A DNA stretch of 64,000 nucleotides from Fictibacillus nanhaiensis (GCF_023715445.1 NZ_JAMBOD010000001.1:434001-498000), one strand, 5' to 3'. Numbered from the stretch's first letter, positions 43,975 to 54,245 are shown. A program made the numbers and translations. Notes: generated by a model not told the origin, from the sequence alone.

Positions 43975-45473
43975 ACTTTCTGATCCACTTCCTGTCTAAA
44001 TAATCGTCTAAGCTCATCTTCCCAGTATAAGTCCGATTTATTTTCTTCCATTCCTCCAAAAAAGCGTGAAAGATCATCTTGGCAGCTGCTGCAGCAAGCA
44101 TCCTTTTTTGATGTTCCATTCTCACCAAAGTATCTAAGCAGCATATTGCGTTTACACTCATCTCCAGTGATCCATTTTTCGATCACTCTCAATGAGTTTA
44201 ATTTTTCTCTTTTTCTACCCTCAATGATTGTCTTTAGCTTTTTCGCTAAAATTGCCTTTTTCGTTTTCGTCACATCTTTTTCTAATAATACTCCCGCCTT
44301 ATGAAGGTGGTATTCTAAAAATTTTTGACCCGTTTCAGATATGCCAGCCAGCTCAAGCCTGTCTTTTAAAGTTTGATCAGACAGCACCTCGGGATCTGAA
44401 AGGATATAATCTATCTGATTATCATCCGGAAGTTCACTTTCAATAAAATGAAAAGGGATCTCTAAATCCGAAGGATGGTAAAGCAATATGGCAGCTGATG
44501 ATTCCATATCCCTTCCTGCTCTCCCAATTTCCTGAACATATCCCTCGATCGTTGCAGGTGTATGAAAGTGAATGACATACCGGATATCCGGTTTATTTAT
44601 TCCCATTCCAAAGGCATTCGTACATACGATTAATTGAAGCTGAGAATTTAGAAACTGCTTTTGTACGAGCAATCTTTCATCCTGTTCCATGCCCCCATGG
44701 TAGAAACAAACATCAGACATCCCTCTTTCATGAAGAACAGAAACGAGCTGTTCAGCTCCTTTTCGAGTATTTGTATAAAGAATTCCCGGACCCTTCAATT
44801 TACGGATCAGTTCGATCGCTCTCTCTTGTTTTTGTTCCGCATCTGAATACAGTTCTACAAAAATGGAGATATTTGGCCGATTCACACTATGTATATGAAC
44901 CTTTGGATCTTTCATTTCCAAATAGCTTTGAATATCATTCTGTACCTTTTTTGTAGCAGTTGCCGTTAAAGCAAGGCATACAGGATTCCCCATCTCCTGT
45001 TTCATCAGAGCCAAATCCAGATAATGCGGCCGGAATTCATGGCCCCATTGAGAAATACAATGAGCTTCATCCACCACAAAGAGGGACCACTTAATCGATA
45101 ATAAAGCTGCACGAACAAATTTATTCTGAATAATTTCAGGACTGACAAAAACGAACTGGTAATCTTTTAGATGGGTAATGATTGATTGTTTATCAGAACG
45201 GTCTAAAAAACTGTTTAGTGCGACTGTTTTCTTAAACCCTGCTTGTTTAAACTGATCTACCTGATCCTGCATCAAAGAGACAAGCGGAGATACGATTAAG
45301 GCCCTTCCTTTTAATAAAACAGCTGCCATCTGGTAGATAAGTGTTTTGCCAGTTCCCGTCGGGAGCATGCCTAATACATCGTGACCGGAAATAATGTCTG
45401 TTAATATTTCTTTTTGTCCTTCTCTAAAAGCATCAAAACCATAATACTGTTTAAGCGCGGCTTCCAGTTGCAT
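43971..45473 (-). CDS. recQ: RecQ-family ATP-dependent DNA helicase
   Basis: A 500-residue 3'-5' helicase. Walker A is PTGTGKT (38-44), with [17 protein letters not shown] for Walker B and the aromatic-rich loop, and motif VI is QEIGRAGRD. The RQC zinc-binding cysteines follow (CKRN, then CCSSC). It is shorter than E. coli RecQ and lacks the HRDC domain, as in B. subtilis RecQ (YpbC). The ATG at 45473 follows AAGGTGG; the preceding gene ypbB overlaps it by 23 bp. Confidence 0.94.
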   Translation of the reverse strand: MQLEAALKQYYGFDAFREGQKEILTDIISGHDVLGMLPTGTGKTLIYQMAAVLLKGRALIVSPLVSLMQDQVDQFKQAGFKKTVALNSFLDRSDKQSIITHLKDYQFVFVSPEIIQNKFVRAALLSIKWSLFVVDEAHCISQWGHEFRPHYLDLALMKQEMGNPVCLALTATATKKVQNDIQSYLEMKDPKVHIHSVNRPNISIFVELYSDAEQKQERAIELIRKLKGPGILYTNTRKGAEQLVSVLHERGMSDVCFYHGGMEQDERLLVQKQFLNSQLQLIVCTNAFGMGINKPDIRYVIHFHTPATIEGYVQEIGRAGRDMESSAAILLYHPSDLEIPFHFIESELPDDNQIDYILSDPEVLSDQTLKDRLELAGISETGQKFLEYHLHKAGVLLEKDVTKTKKAILAKKLKTIIEGRKREKLNSLRVIEKWITGDECKRNMLLRYFGENGTSKKDACCSSCQDDLSRFFGGMEENKSDLYWEDELRRLFRQEVDQKV

Positions 45474-46521
45474 GTTTACCACCTTCTTTTGCCAGAACCA
45501 GTCTAATTTGCAGGTATGTTAAATGAGGAAAAGCTTCTTTGATCGGTCTTAATTTATTTTCTTTTGTTTTATTATAAAAATCGATGACCCTATCTTTTTG
45601 CTTTTCATCAATATATGGGTGAAGAGAAAACTCCGGTATTTCACGTGCGATCTCAACAAGATGATCTTCCATCGTACTTGATTTTAAGTTTCTCAATTTC
45701 ATAACTTCTTGTATGTTTTTACCTCTTTGCAGCATTTGATGCGTTATCAAGGCTGATTTGGTTAAAGCGGGTACTTCGATAAAATCACCTATAAGAGAGT
45801 TTAATACCGCAAACTCTTCAGGCTTATTATCAGCTGTTTTAAACAGTTGGTGCAGAACAGCCCTGAACCGTAAAACCGTCTCTATTTTGCTTAAGCCTCT
45901 TTCTCTTGCAGACTGTTCAAACGTATTGCCTACCCTATTAAAGCCAGAAAGCTTCTTCACAAAAATTTCGTTGGACTCTGAATCAAAATCCTTCAAAATT
46001 GATAAAAGTTCATTATATAGTTTTGAGGCAGTCTTTTTTCTTTGCTGCTCAGATCTTGGATAAAGAATCTTTACCTTATCAGCCGCATCACGATCTCTAA
46101 TAACCGGGGGATAATCATAGTTATCATAAAGAGAATTAGAAAGAGCCTGGACATATAAGGTTATAACCTGCCAGCATTCATGCTCGATGGAAGAATATTT
46201 TAATCCATTTAATTTCTCTAAAAATGAAAAATGCTCCTTTCGTTCAGCAAGAAATCGTTCACCTTGTTTTGTGACAATAAATATATTTTCATTTTTAAGC
46301 TCGATTATTTCCATCGAGCATAGTGTATCCAGAGCCTGATTAAATTGGTTAATAGACATCCCTTTTAATGCTGCATAATAATTCTCAATTTGAAACCATT
46401 GGCTATCGGACAATGATTGTGATGTTTTTTTTCCTGTTAATATGTAATAAATACCTGAGCTTCTTCGGCTGCCCTTTATTTTTTGCAGCACATCCGCAAT
46501 AATGGCATAATAAACATCCAT
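45451..46521 (-). CDS. ypbB: YpbB, helix-turn-helix protein linked to RecQ
   Basis: A 356-residue soluble protein whose C-terminal ~90 residues resemble a helicase-associated winged helix (HTH_40: [20 protein letters not shown] and [14 protein letters not shown]-like [16 protein letters not shown]). It overlaps recQ by 23 bp in a conserved pair, suggesting that the two proteins act together on DNA; this is inference from context and from HTH domains found fused to RecQ elsewhere. Confidence 0.85.
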   Translation of the reverse strand: MDVYYAIIADVLQKIKGSRRSSGIYYILTGKKTSQSLSDSQWFQIENYYAALKGMSINQFNQALDTLCSMEIIELKNENIFIVTKQGERFLAERKEHFSFLEKLNGLKYSSIEHECWQVITLYVQALSNSLYDNYDYPPVIRDRDAADKVKILYPRSEQQRKKTASKLYNELLSILKDFDSESNEIFVKKLSGFNRVGNTFEQSARERGLSKIETVLRFRAVLHQLFKTADNKPEEFAVLNSLIGDFIEVPALTKSALITHQMLQRGKNIQEVMKLRNLKSSTMEDHLVEIAREIPEFSLHPYIDEKQKDRVIDFYNKTKENKLRPIKEAFPHLTYLQIRLVLAKEGGKHATGSRA

Positions 46522-46641
46522 ACTATATCACCACACTATATCTTAAATCTATTTTATCAGATTACAGGGATTTTAGAGTAAAAGTGTTATATTTTGAGGA
46601 AAGATGGGAATAAAAGATGAGATAACGATACTAATTTTCTA

Positions 46642-46670
46642 TTGAAATATAGAGGGATACTTATTACAAT
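46642..46670 (+). promoter_or_regulatory. Sigma-A promoter of fer
   Basis: TTGAAA (46642-46647) and TACAAT (46665-46670) with 17 bp between; the leader to the fer ATG would be about 76 nt. Confidence 0.7.
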
Positions 46671-46674
46671 ATGA

Positions 46675-47001
<327 letters not shown>

Positions 47002-47013
47002 TATTTCATTTTA

Positions 47014-47043
47014 GAAAGCCCTCTTCATTTAAGAGGGTTTTTT
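47014..47043 (+). terminator. Intrinsic terminator of fer
   Basis: A 7-bp stem, CCCTCTT (47019-47025) with AAGAGGG (47031-47037), then six T. Confidence 0.85.
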
Positions 47044-47194
47044 ATTTATTTTATTAAGGATGATTCTCATTGTCAATTAGTTTTCTTTGAGAAATGAAAC
47101 CGCTATCTTAAAAATCATGGTTGTACCCTCTTTCATAATGTGATAAATTATCAAAATATTGATATTACTTATAAAGACATTGAGGGGTGGAAAC

Positions 47195-48769
47195 GTGACA
47201 GCAGCCATATTGATTTGTGATGGAATAACAAGTGAAGGTATTGAACCTTTACTAAAACTTGAAGGGGTTGAACTTATCTTTGGAAAAATCGATGAAATCG
47301 AGCATCCTGAGATGATTACTGGAATTATGGTAAGAAGTGCAACCAAAATTACAGAAGAAGTGCTAGAAAAGTTCCCGGATTTAAGAATTATTGCCCGTGC
47401 TGGTGTTGGAGTAGATAATATCGATCTTACTGCAGCTACCAAAAAAGGTGTTCTTGTCGTCAATGCTCCTGAAGGCAATACGATCTCGACTGCCGAACAT
47501 ACTTGGGCAATGATGATGTCGTTAGTTCGTAATATCCCTCAAGCCAACCAATCTGTAAAAACCGGTGAATGGAACAGAAAAAAATATACCGGCCAAGAGC
47601 TATACCAGAAAACACTTGGAATTATCGGGATGGGGCGAATCGGTACTGAACTTGCAAAACGTGCAAAAAGTTTTTCGATGAATGTTTTAGTTTTCGATCC
47701 CTATTTTTCTTTAGAAAAGCAAAAAGAATTGTCCGTAACTTCTGTTGACTTGGATACACTTATTCAGCAAAGTGATGTTATTACTGTTCATACCCCGCTA
47801 ACGAAAGACACTCGCAAACTCTTAAATCACGATAATCTGAAAGATACTAAAAAAGGTGCTTTCATCCTGAACTGTGCACGTGGCGGAATTATTGATGAGG
47901 AGGCTCTGCTGCACTACCTGGATAACGGTCACTTATCAGGATGTGCATTGGATGTTTTTGAGCAAGAACCGCCTGTCAACCGTTCTTTAATTGATCACCC
48001 AAATGTTATCGTCACTCCCCACATCGCTGCTTCTACCGTACAGGCACAAAAAAACGTAGCCTACATGGCGAGCGATGAGATTAAATCATTCATTTTAAAT
48101 AAACCTTTAAAACATGCAGTGAACTTTCCATCATTATCCAAAGATACGTACGAAAAACTAATTGCGTATTATGATTTCTCCCATATACTCGGCTCGTTTA
48201 CAACTCAATTTTTTAAAGAACCTGTCACCGAAATTTCAATAGGTTATGGGGGTTCACTTTCAGAAACAGATACCACTTCCCTAACAAGAAGCTTTCTTTG
48301 CGGCTTCTTGAAAACCAGACTTGACAGACCTGTTAATGATGTAAACAGTATGGTAGCCGCAAATGAACGCGGAATCGTCGTTGGGGAAAAACGAGGTACA
48401 GATGATTACGGTTATCCTAACATCATTCATGTAAAAGTAACCGGACAAAACCAAACCTTTACACTGTCTGCTACTTTAGTTAAAGGGTTTGGGGGACGAA
48501 TTATTCAATTGAATGGTTACAATGTGGATTTTGTTCCTCAAGGATCTTTATTATATATCGAACATAGAGATATCCCAGGGATTATTGGTAAGGTTGGAGC
48601 CTTTTTAGGAGAACGGAATATTAACATTGCTACGATGCATGTAGGAAGAAAATCTGCAGGCGGCGAAGCTATGATGGTTCTTACATTTGATACACAGCTT
48701 CCTGAAACGATTCAAAAAGAACTGTCAGGGATAGAAGATCTGCTTGTATGTAAACCGCTGGATCTGTAA
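47195..48769 (+). CDS. serA: D-3-phosphoglycerate dehydrogenase
   Basis: A 524-residue NAD-dependent enzyme committing 3-phosphoglycerate to serine synthesis. Substrate and nucleotide domains: [11 protein letters not shown] (67-77), the Rossmann motif GMGRIG (145-150), catalytic His in VTPHIAAST near 280. An intervening domain and a C-terminal ACT domain (about 453-524, [14 protein letters not shown]) allow serine feedback. GTG start after GAGGGGTGG; the frame opens 12 codons earlier without support. It is next to fer as in B. subtilis. Confidence 0.96.
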   Translation: MTAAILICDGITSEGIEPLLKLEGVELIFGKIDEIEHPEMITGIMVRSATKITEEVLEKFPDLRIIARAGVGVDNIDLTAATKKGVLVVNAPEGNTISTAEHTWAMMMSLVRNIPQANQSVKTGEWNRKKYTGQELYQKTLGIIGMGRIGTELAKRAKSFSMNVLVFDPYFSLEKQKELSVTSVDLDTLIQQSDVITVHTPLTKDTRKLLNHDNLKDTKKGAFILNCARGGIIDEEALLHYLDNGHLSGCALDVFEQEPPVNRSLIDHPNVIVTPHIAASTVQAQKNVAYMASDEIKSFILNKPLKHAVNFPSLSKDTYEKLIAYYDFSHILGSFTTQFFKEPVTEISIGYGGSLSETDTTSLTRSFLCGFLKTRLDRPVNDVNSMVAANERGIVVGEKRGTDDYGYPNIIHVKVTGQNQTFTLSATLVKGFGGRIIQLNGYNVDFVPQGSLLYIEHRDIPGIIGKVGAFLGERNINIATMHVGRKSAGGEAMMVLTFDTQLPETIQKELSGIEDLLVCKPLDL

Positions 48770-48848
48770 AAGAGAAACCTGTCAAACCGTGGGTTTAATT
48801 GCCATTTACTGTGGAATTCCTTACAAATACAAGAGAGATTATAAAATT

Positions 48849-48881
48849 AAGCTCTGCACTTAATGAAGTGCAGAGCTTTTT
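48849..48881 (+). terminator. Bidirectional terminator between serA and the PHP phosphatase gene
   Basis: A 13-bp perfect stem, AAGCTCTGCACTT (48849-48861) with 48866-48878, a 4-nt loop and flanking A/T runs. It serves both convergent genes. Confidence 0.9.
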
Positions 48882-48882
48882 A

Positions 48883-49695
48883 TTAGCCTAACTCTACTTC
48901 TTTCCGCTCTCCGCCTCTGAACGTCATCAAAGTTGTATAGCCTGTTTTTTTAGCAAGATCAATAGAAGCTTCATAGTTTTCTCCCACCTGATGCGGCTCA
49001 TGTGCATCAGAAGAAAGTACGATGGGGATTCCTTTTTTATAGCAAAGTGTTAACAATTCTGGAGCAGGATACAGAATTCCGACAGGTTTTCGCAGACCAG
49101 CAGATGAAATTTCTACACATGTTTTAGAATTTTTCAATGCATCTGTTACCCGCTCATATTGTTCCATTAAAAACTCTTCGTCCTTAGGGATATAGTTAAA
49201 GATTTTCACAAGGTCAAGATGTCCGACAATATCAAAAAGGTTCGATTCAGCAAGTGTTACGATTTGGTCGTAATAAGCTCTATATGTCTCATATAAATCC
49301 CTGCGGTCCCATTCTTTTCTGTATTCCGCAAGATCAATTCCAAAATCGCCGACCCAGTGAACAGAGCCGATCACGTAATCAAACGGATAAGAAGAAATGA
49401 ATGATTCCATCTCTTTATGGCTGCCGGGTGTATAGTCCATTTCGATAGACATTCTCACGTCCATTCCGAGACGGTCCGCTTTCTTAAATAAGTCCACATA
49501 GTCATCCATTGCATAATACCGTCTTTCTTCCATCCATGGCTTTGATACAATGTTTTTCGTTTCATAAAAATGATAGGCGTGTTCAGATATTCCGAATTCC
49601 TGGATACCTTGTTGCTTTGCTGTCTCAACAAATTTTGATAAATAATCGATAGACAAGGTACCCTTTTCAAGATGTGCATGGTAATCCGTTAGCAT
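48883..49695 (-). CDS. PHP-domain phosphatase, histidinol-phosphatase (HisJ) family
   Basis: A 270-residue PHP-superfamily hydrolase. Metal-binding residues are seen in DYHAHLE (4-10), SEHAYHF (about 38), IEMDY, SVHWV, GHLDL and SDAHEPH. The family includes histidinol-phosphate phosphatase (HisJ/HisK), the step before histidinol dehydrogenase, and this is the likely activity; an unrelated phosphoesterase role is possible. The ATG at 49695 follows AAGGAGA. Confidence 0.8.
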   Translation of the reverse strand: MLTDYHAHLEKGTLSIDYLSKFVETAKQQGIQEFGISEHAYHFYETKNIVSKPWMEERRYYAMDDYVDLFKKADRLGMDVRMSIEMDYTPGSHKEMESFISSYPFDYVIGSVHWVGDFGIDLAEYRKEWDRRDLYETYRAYYDQIVTLAESNLFDIVGHLDLVKIFNYIPKDEEFLMEQYERVTDALKNSKTCVEISSAGLRKPVGILYPAPELLTLCYKKGIPIVLSSDAHEPHQVGENYEASIDLAKKTGYTTLMTFRGGERKEVELG

Positions 49696-49760
49696 ATTGG
49701 TCTCCTTTTTTAAAAAACGTTTTACCATATGTAACACGAATATCACTTTCAATCAAGCAT

Positions 49761-49850
49761 TTATGCTCCTAGTTTTCCGCCTATAAAAAGAACACTAATG
49801 CAAAGTGTTAAAAACAGCACGGCAAAAAATCGGTTTAGATAGTCTCTCAT
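49761..49850 (-). CDS. 29-residue single-helix membrane peptide
   Basis: A very short ORF with an optimal ribosome site (TAGGAGGACAAA-ATG). It encodes MRDYLNRFFAVLF followed by LTLCISVLFIGGKLGA: a charged start, one hydrophobic helix of about 20 residues, and a short basic end. This is the layout of small bacterial membrane proteins. I do not recognise the family. It stands alone in the 280-bp gap between the PHP phosphatase and ECF genes. Confidence 0.55.
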   Translation of the reverse strand: MRDYLNRFFAVLFLTLCISVLFIGGKLGA

Positions 49851-49961
49851 TTTGTCCTCCTAAGTTATTAGAATCAACTTTACTATCCTATTCAGAAGAA
49901 CTAAGTTTTGAACTACTATTTCAAAATTAAAATCGATAAAACGTTTAACAGGAATGAACGA

Positions 49962-49998
49962 AAACAAAAGAGCTGCCTAATAGGCAGCTCTTTTGTTT
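49962..49998 (-). terminator. Intrinsic terminator of the ECF S-component gene
   Basis: A long palindrome with arms of about 16 bp (core GAGCTGCC/GGCAGCTC) and A/T-rich outer ends. The stop codon of the ECF gene lies within it. Confidence 0.85.
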
Positions 49999-50504
49999 AA
50001 ATCGTTATTAATCTGCTGTTCCATAATATAAAGCAGCGGTTTGTATAATACCAAAAAGAATACAACATTTCCAACAGCATGGTTTAAATCAAACGGGAGA
50101 CCTGCCAAATAATACGGCCAAAATTTCTGCATGATGATTCCACCCATTATAGCCGACATGATGAATCCGAAAAGAAAACCGCAAAAACCCGCGTAAAAAC
50201 TCAGGATCCACCACGGCAGTTTATGTCGGTATTTTCCGAGTATACCGCTTAAGACTGCGATTAGTCCCCAAGCAGCCATCTGGCCGAATGACCATAGGCC
50301 ATGTCCCAGGAATAAGTTAGTAGTTAAGGTGCTTAATATAGCTAAGATAAGGCCTTGAACAGGACCAAGTACAAATGAAGCCAATATTATTATCGTTGTG
50401 TTAGGCTGTACGTTAGGTATCATTGTAAACGCGATGCGGCCCACAGTTAAAATGGCTGCAAGCAAAGCAATGATTGTAATTCTCCTAATCGTAAGTTTAT
50501 TCAT
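49977..50504 (-). CDS. ECF transporter S component, probably for cobalamin or a precursor
   Basis: A 175-residue membrane protein with six helices and the arrangement of energy-coupling-factor substrate-binding (S) proteins: an N-terminal TIRRITIIALLAAILTVGR segment with the small-residue pattern that docks on EcfT, then LGPVQGLILAILSTLTTN and LAGLPFDLNHAVGN. The ATPases and EcfT are not here and are probably shared. Control by a B12 riboswitch and coupling to a DUF4430 lipoprotein indicate a corrinoid substrate. The ATG at 50504 overlaps the upstream stop by 8 bp. Confidence 0.8.
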   Translation of the reverse strand: MNKLTIRRITIIALLAAILTVGRIAFTMIPNVQPNTTIIILASFVLGPVQGLILAILSTLTTNLFLGHGLWSFGQMAAWGLIAVLSGILGKYRHKLPWWILSFYAGFCGFLFGFIMSAIMGGIIMQKFWPYYLAGLPFDLNHAVGNVVFFLVLYKPLLYIMEQQINNDLNKRAAY

Positions 50505-50898
50505 ACTTGTGGAAATCGAATTCAACAGTATCACCTGGTTTCAGTGTGATTTCTTTTGCACCTTTCATCGCTTCTTCACCATTAACAGAAAAGAACCAAG
50601 ATGTTTTATCCTGCTCGTTTCCTGCAATACCTTCAATACTGCTGATAAAAGAATCATCAAATTGAGTTTCGATCTCAAAGTTATCTTTCATTACATCCAT
50701 TACGGTTGTTTCTTCCGCAATGTCAACTTTCTTTTCTGTTACCTTCTCTTTGCCATTATCTTTTGTAATTTGAACGGTAACTTGTTCTTTTTTGGTTTCT
50801 TCTGTTTTCGGCTGGTCAGAAGATTTTTGTTTCTCAGTTGTTCCACAGCCAGTCATCATCAGCATAATTGCAGCAAATACTAAAATCAGTTTTTTCAT
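50497..50898 (-). CDS. DUF4430 lipoprotein, probable extracellular corrinoid-binding partner
   Basis: A 133-residue lipoprotein: signal peptide with LMMTGC lipobox (lipid-bearing Cys18), a Lys/Glu-rich linker (24-55) and a DUF4430 domain, related to the C-terminal domain of transcobalamin and intrinsic factor (conserved VMDVMKD and GNEQDKTSWFFSVNGE). Under a cobalamin riboswitch and translationally coupled to an ECF S protein, it probably captures a corrinoid outside the cell. The start at 50898 is six bases from AGAGG; an adjacent ATG at 50901 is too close. Confidence 0.82.
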   Translation of the reverse strand: MKKLILVFAAIMLMMTGCGTTEKQKSSDQPKTEETKKEQVTVQITKDNGKEKVTEKKVDIAEETTVMDVMKDNFEIETQFDDSFISSIEGIAGNEQDKTSWFFSVNGEEAMKGAKEITLKPGDTVEFDFHKYE

Positions 50899-50950
50899 CA
50901 TAAACCTCTTCCTAGTCATTGATCTGTTTTTTCTTTTGGCTGTTTTCGCA

Positions 50951-51204
50951 AACTTTGTTGCTCTTGAAAGGGGCTGATTTCCGCTCCAGGATGCTCGCTT
51001 TCCGCGGGGCGTGCGGTGTGCCTCCTCGGCTTTGCACCCTTAGGAGTCTCACCTTCCAGGAAATGTGCTCCTGCGTCTGAAAGCAAAACAGTCGAAGCTT
51101 GTTCCTCGTCGCATGCCTTGCATGAAGTATATCAGGTTGCGGGCACGCACCTTGCTCTCCAATCAACTTGCCAATGAAGAGAGACCCAAAAGCAACAATC
51201 TTTT
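50951..51204. repeat. MITE-like dispersed repeat, copy A
   Basis: A 254-bp non-coding element, more GC-rich than its surroundings. Its ends form an imperfect inverted repeat: left CAAACTTTGTTGCTCTT and right, reverse complemented, AAAAGATTGTTGCTTTT (13 of 17 match). Inside are TGATTTCCGCTCCAGG, TGCTCGCTTTCCGCGGGG, CTGCGTCTGAAAG and CTCCAATCAACTTG, blocks shared with copy B at 62.6-62.95 kb. I recall closely similar elements scattered in Bacillaceae genomes. It lies between the B12 riboswitch terminator and the DUF4430 gene. Confidence 0.75.
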
Positions 51205-51231
51205 AGAGAAGAGCCTTTCTTTTAATTCACC

Positions 51232-51263
51232 AAAAAAAATCCCCTTCGTCGTCTACGAAGGAG
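51232..51263 (-). terminator. Expression-platform terminator of the cobalamin riboswitch
   Basis: CTCCTTCGT pairs with ACGAAGGGG (51255-51263 with 51241-51249, one G-U pair) and is followed by AUUUUUUUU on the minus strand, about 85 bp after the aptamer. Confidence 0.8.
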
Positions 51264-51349
51264 ATTGGAATTATGGTATACAGGCAGAAAACAGCTGCCC
51301 ATTGCTGGCACTGTTTAACACCCCCCCTATCCTCGTAGGTCATGTCTTG

Positions 51350-51516
51350 TACAATACAGGCAGGTCTCCTGGCTCTTGATCATCGTCCCCTAACGCCTTC
51401 CCGATTTAACAGTGGCTAATCATTAGGTTTCTCACAATTACAGTGGCGGGACCGCAACGGAATTTAACCGTTTTCCCTATTATGCTTGTCCGTTATGGAC
51501 AGCACCTGTTTAAATA
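51350..51516 (-). ncRNA. Cobalamin riboswitch aptamer
   Basis: Minus strand shows all landmarks of the B12 aptamer in order: AGGTGCT near 51505, GGGAA and GGTTAAATTCC, the GCGGTCCCGCCACTGTAA core, GGGAAGGCG, and the B12 box GCCAGGAGACCTGCC near 51362-51376; ACAGG/CCTGT ends close P1. With the downstream terminator it should stop transcription when adenosylcobalamin is bound, lowering the DUF4430-ECF pair. It lies between resE and that pair. Confidence 0.95.
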
Positions 51517-51542
51517 CTTATGAAATTCTAATTACAAATTAT

Positions 51543-51570
51543 ATTATATCTTAATGGAGAAAATTGTGAA
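51543..51570 (-). promoter_or_regulatory. Sigma-A promoter of the riboswitch operon
   Basis: Minus strand TTCACA (51565-51570) and TATAAT (51543-51548), spacer 16 bp, just upstream of the aptamer. Confidence 0.7.
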
Positions 51571-51633
51571 ATCTTTTTTACCTTTCCTTATATGTTCCTT
51601 ATGAAACAAGATTAATCGGGAAAGATTGATAAT

Positions 51634-53421
51634 TTACTTCACAGTTCGAGGTATTACAAACGAGAATGTCGTACCTTCATTGTTCTTGCTATGAACATTA
51701 ATTTGTCCCCCATGCGCTTCAACAATGTTTCTTGCAATGGCAAGCCCTAGTCCAGTTCCGCCAGATTTTCCCCTCGTTCTTGCTTTATCGCCTTTATAAA
51801 AACGTTCAAAAACAAAAGGAAGATCCTCTTCTTTAATGCCCGAACCATTATCTCTTATGAAAAACTTAACTGCTTTTTCGCTTGATTCGATGGAGAGCTG
51901 AACGAATCCACCATGCGAAGTATGACGGATTGCATTATCTATCAAATTCGTTAGTACTTGTTCTATACGGTCAGGATCTATTGCCATCTCTTTGTGAACT
52001 CCGGACATTTGAAGCGTCAGCTGTATATCCCTTTCTTTAGCAGGTCCCTGAAACTTACGGACAATGCGTTCTGCAAAAGGAGGAATAGCGATATTCGCAA
52101 GATGAAGCTTCATATGACCAGCTTCCAGTCTGGCAAGGTCCAGCAATTCGTTGACAAGTCTGCCCATTCTTTTTGATTCATCTAAAATAATTCCTGCGAG
52201 TTCCTTTTTTTCTTCTTCTGATTCTGCAACATCGTCTACAATTGCTTCACTATACCCTTGAAGCATTGCGATTGGAGTCTTTAACTCATGTGAAACATTG
52301 GCAACGAAATCTTCTCTTAACTTGTCCATTCTCCGCTCTTCTGTCATGTCACGTAAAACAGCTACAGCACCTCGAATTACAGATTGGTCATATAAAGGTG
52401 TCATAACGATCACCCATGATCTTCCCTGTATATCAATCTCAGTCAGCTGCTCACTTTCAAGGGAAACAACCTGCTGAAAAAGCTGAGTTACCTCTTTCGG
52501 GACATTGCCTTTTACTTCACTCTTCATACCAGATTCGTAATAAAAAGCTTGTAAAAAGCGGTCTGCTGGCGGATTAGTAACTAGAATATTCATCTTTCTG
52601 TCAAAGGTAATAACTCCATCTGCCATTGAACTCAAGATACTCGTCAGCTGTTCCTTTTCCTGGTTTAATGCAGTAATGTTATTTTTGAGCTGACGACCCA
52701 TGCGGTTAAATGTCATTCCGAGTTCACCGATCTCATCATGTGTTAAGATCGGTACTTTCATATCAAATTCACCTTTTGCGACAGATGTGGCCGCTTCTCT
52801 CATCTTTCTGAGAGGAGCCGTAATTCGTGTTGATAAAAAGAAAGCAAATATGATGGTCAGTATAATGGCGATGCCAGCTGCTAAAAAGATAAGATATTTC
52901 GTATGGTTTGTAGTCTTTGTAATGTTTTCTATCGATTGGTAAACGTACACGCCGCCTTTACCATTTCCGGTTTCGTAAGGTTCTCCATAAATAATCATGG
53001 TATGTGCTGATTCTTTGCCTTCAGAGAGAACAGGAAAATCACCATTCATATAAATCTTTTTTCCGTCTTCCACAACTGACAATAATTTTTCATGATCGCT
53101 AAAAACTGAAACAGGGATGTATGGTGCATCACTAAAAGATTTAGTGGAGATAAATGATTCCTGGTTTTCATCAATAATCATAATTGACATTGAATAAGCT
53201 TCAGCCATTTCACTTGTGATCCGTATAGCCTCTTCTTTATTTTGATCATTTTCCATAATAAGAACGAGCCTGTCAGCCATTTTTGTTAATTGTTCTCTGG
53301 CCTGATTATCATAGAAATTTTCGAAGAACTGGGTAAGCAATATTGTCAGCACCGTCAATACGACCAATACCAGCAACAAAATGGTTACCGAAAGTTTGCC
53401 TACAACACTTCTCCAGATCAT
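51634..53421 (-). CDS. resE: Redox-sensing histidine kinase ResE
   Basis: A 595-residue membrane sensor kinase. Layout: helix 1 (10-32), extracytoplasmic domain (33-170), helix 2 (about 175-195), HAMP domain (195-250), PAS domain (255-365), then HisKA with the phospho-accepting His in VSHELKTPI and a C-terminal ATPase (N box NLIDNAIRH, G boxes DNGSGI and GGTGLGLAI). ResE phosphorylates ResD under oxygen limitation or nitric oxide. It overlaps resD by 4 bp. Confidence 0.95.
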   Translation of the reverse strand: MIWRSVVGKLSVTILLLVLVVLTVLTILLTQFFENFYDNQAREQLTKMADRLVLIMENDQNKEEAIRITSEMAEAYSMSIMIIDENQESFISTKSFSDAPYIPVSVFSDHEKLLSVVEDGKKIYMNGDFPVLSEGKESAHTMIIYGEPYETGNGKGGVYVYQSIENITKTTNHTKYLIFLAAGIAIILTIIFAFFLSTRITAPLRKMREAATSVAKGEFDMKVPILTHDEIGELGMTFNRMGRQLKNNITALNQEKEQLTSILSSMADGVITFDRKMNILVTNPPADRFLQAFYYESGMKSEVKGNVPKEVTQLFQQVVSLESEQLTEIDIQGRSWVIVMTPLYDQSVIRGAVAVLRDMTEERRMDKLREDFVANVSHELKTPIAMLQGYSEAIVDDVAESEEEKKELAGIILDESKRMGRLVNELLDLARLEAGHMKLHLANIAIPPFAERIVRKFQGPAKERDIQLTLQMSGVHKEMAIDPDRIEQVLTNLIDNAIRHTSHGGFVQLSIESSEKAVKFFIRDNGSGIKEEDLPFVFERFYKGDKARTRGKSGGTGLGLAIARNIVEAHGGQINVHSKNNEGTTFSFVIPRTVK

Positions 53422-54134
53422 TCATTACCCGCCTCGAATTTATATCCTACTCCCCAAACGGTCGCAATCATAGAGGCAGCATCTGGAGAGACTTTGTTTA
53501 GTTTTTCTCGCAGCCTTTTTACATGAGTATCTACTGTTCTTAAATCTCCAAAAAACTCGTAATTCCAAACATCTTTTAAAAGCTGTTCCCGTGCGTATAC
53601 TTTGTCAGGCGTTTTTGCTAAATAATAGAGCAGTTCATATTCTTTTGGAGTTAAATTCACTTCTTTCCCTCCGGCTGTCACACGATGGGCATCATGATCA
53701 ATGGTTAAATGCTTAAAAACAACTATATTTTTAGCAACCGTTTCCGTTTGAAGAAACTTTGTAGGAGATGACCTTCTTAAAAGTGCCTTAACACGCAATA
53801 TAACTTCTCTTGGGCTGAACGGTTTTGCAATATAGTCATCCGTTCCGGCTTCAAAGCCTTGTATCCTATTTAATTCCTCACCTTTTGCCGTAAGCATAAT
53901 AACAGGTGTCGCTTTCTTTTCTCTTAGCTTTTCACAAACTTCGATTCCGTCCATACCCGGAAGCATTAAGTCCAGTAAAATCAGATCAAAATTTATGGAA
54001 ACAGCCATTTGCAGTGCTTCTTCCCCATTTTCTGCTTCATGCACTTCATAGTTTTCTCTTTCTAAGTACATGGTTAATAGCTTGCGAATACGTTCTTCAT
54101 CATCAACAACTAAAATCTTAGCTTCTGTATCCAT
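53418..54134 (-). CDS. resD: Response regulator ResD
   Basis: A 238-residue OmpR/PhoB-type regulator: receiver domain (5-120) with acidic pocket Asp11-Asp12 and phosphorylation site Asp55 (LLDLMLPGMDG), and a winged-helix DNA-binding domain (140-235, ending DLRTVDTHVKRLREKL). It activates ctaA, qcr, res and fermentation or nitrate genes in B. subtilis. ATG at 54134 after GGAGGATTG; the frame opens 25 codons earlier. Confidence 0.96.
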   Translation of the reverse strand: MDTEAKILVVDDEERIRKLLTMYLERENYEVHEAENGEEALQMAVSINFDLILLDLMLPGMDGIEVCEKLREKKATPVIMLTAKGEELNRIQGFEAGTDDYIAKPFSPREVILRVKALLRRSSPTKFLQTETVAKNIVVFKHLTIDHDAHRVTAGGKEVNLTPKEYELLYYLAKTPDKVYAREQLLKDVWNYEFFGDLRTVDTHVKRLREKLNKVSPDAASMIATVWGVGYKFEAGNE

Positions 54135-54245
54135 TTTCAATCCTCCACATGAAATCATAGTGAAAAAATTATTCCTGATATATCCTGTTTCTATCATACA
54201 TGAAGTCAACCTTTTGGAACAAACAGGACACTTTTCTATTTACTT

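Noticed and set aside
50912-51166. 84-codon minus-strand and overlapping plus-strand frames within repeat copy A
   Set aside because: They fall in a dispersed non-coding repeat; their composition reflects its GC-rich sequence, and no proper ribosome site is present.
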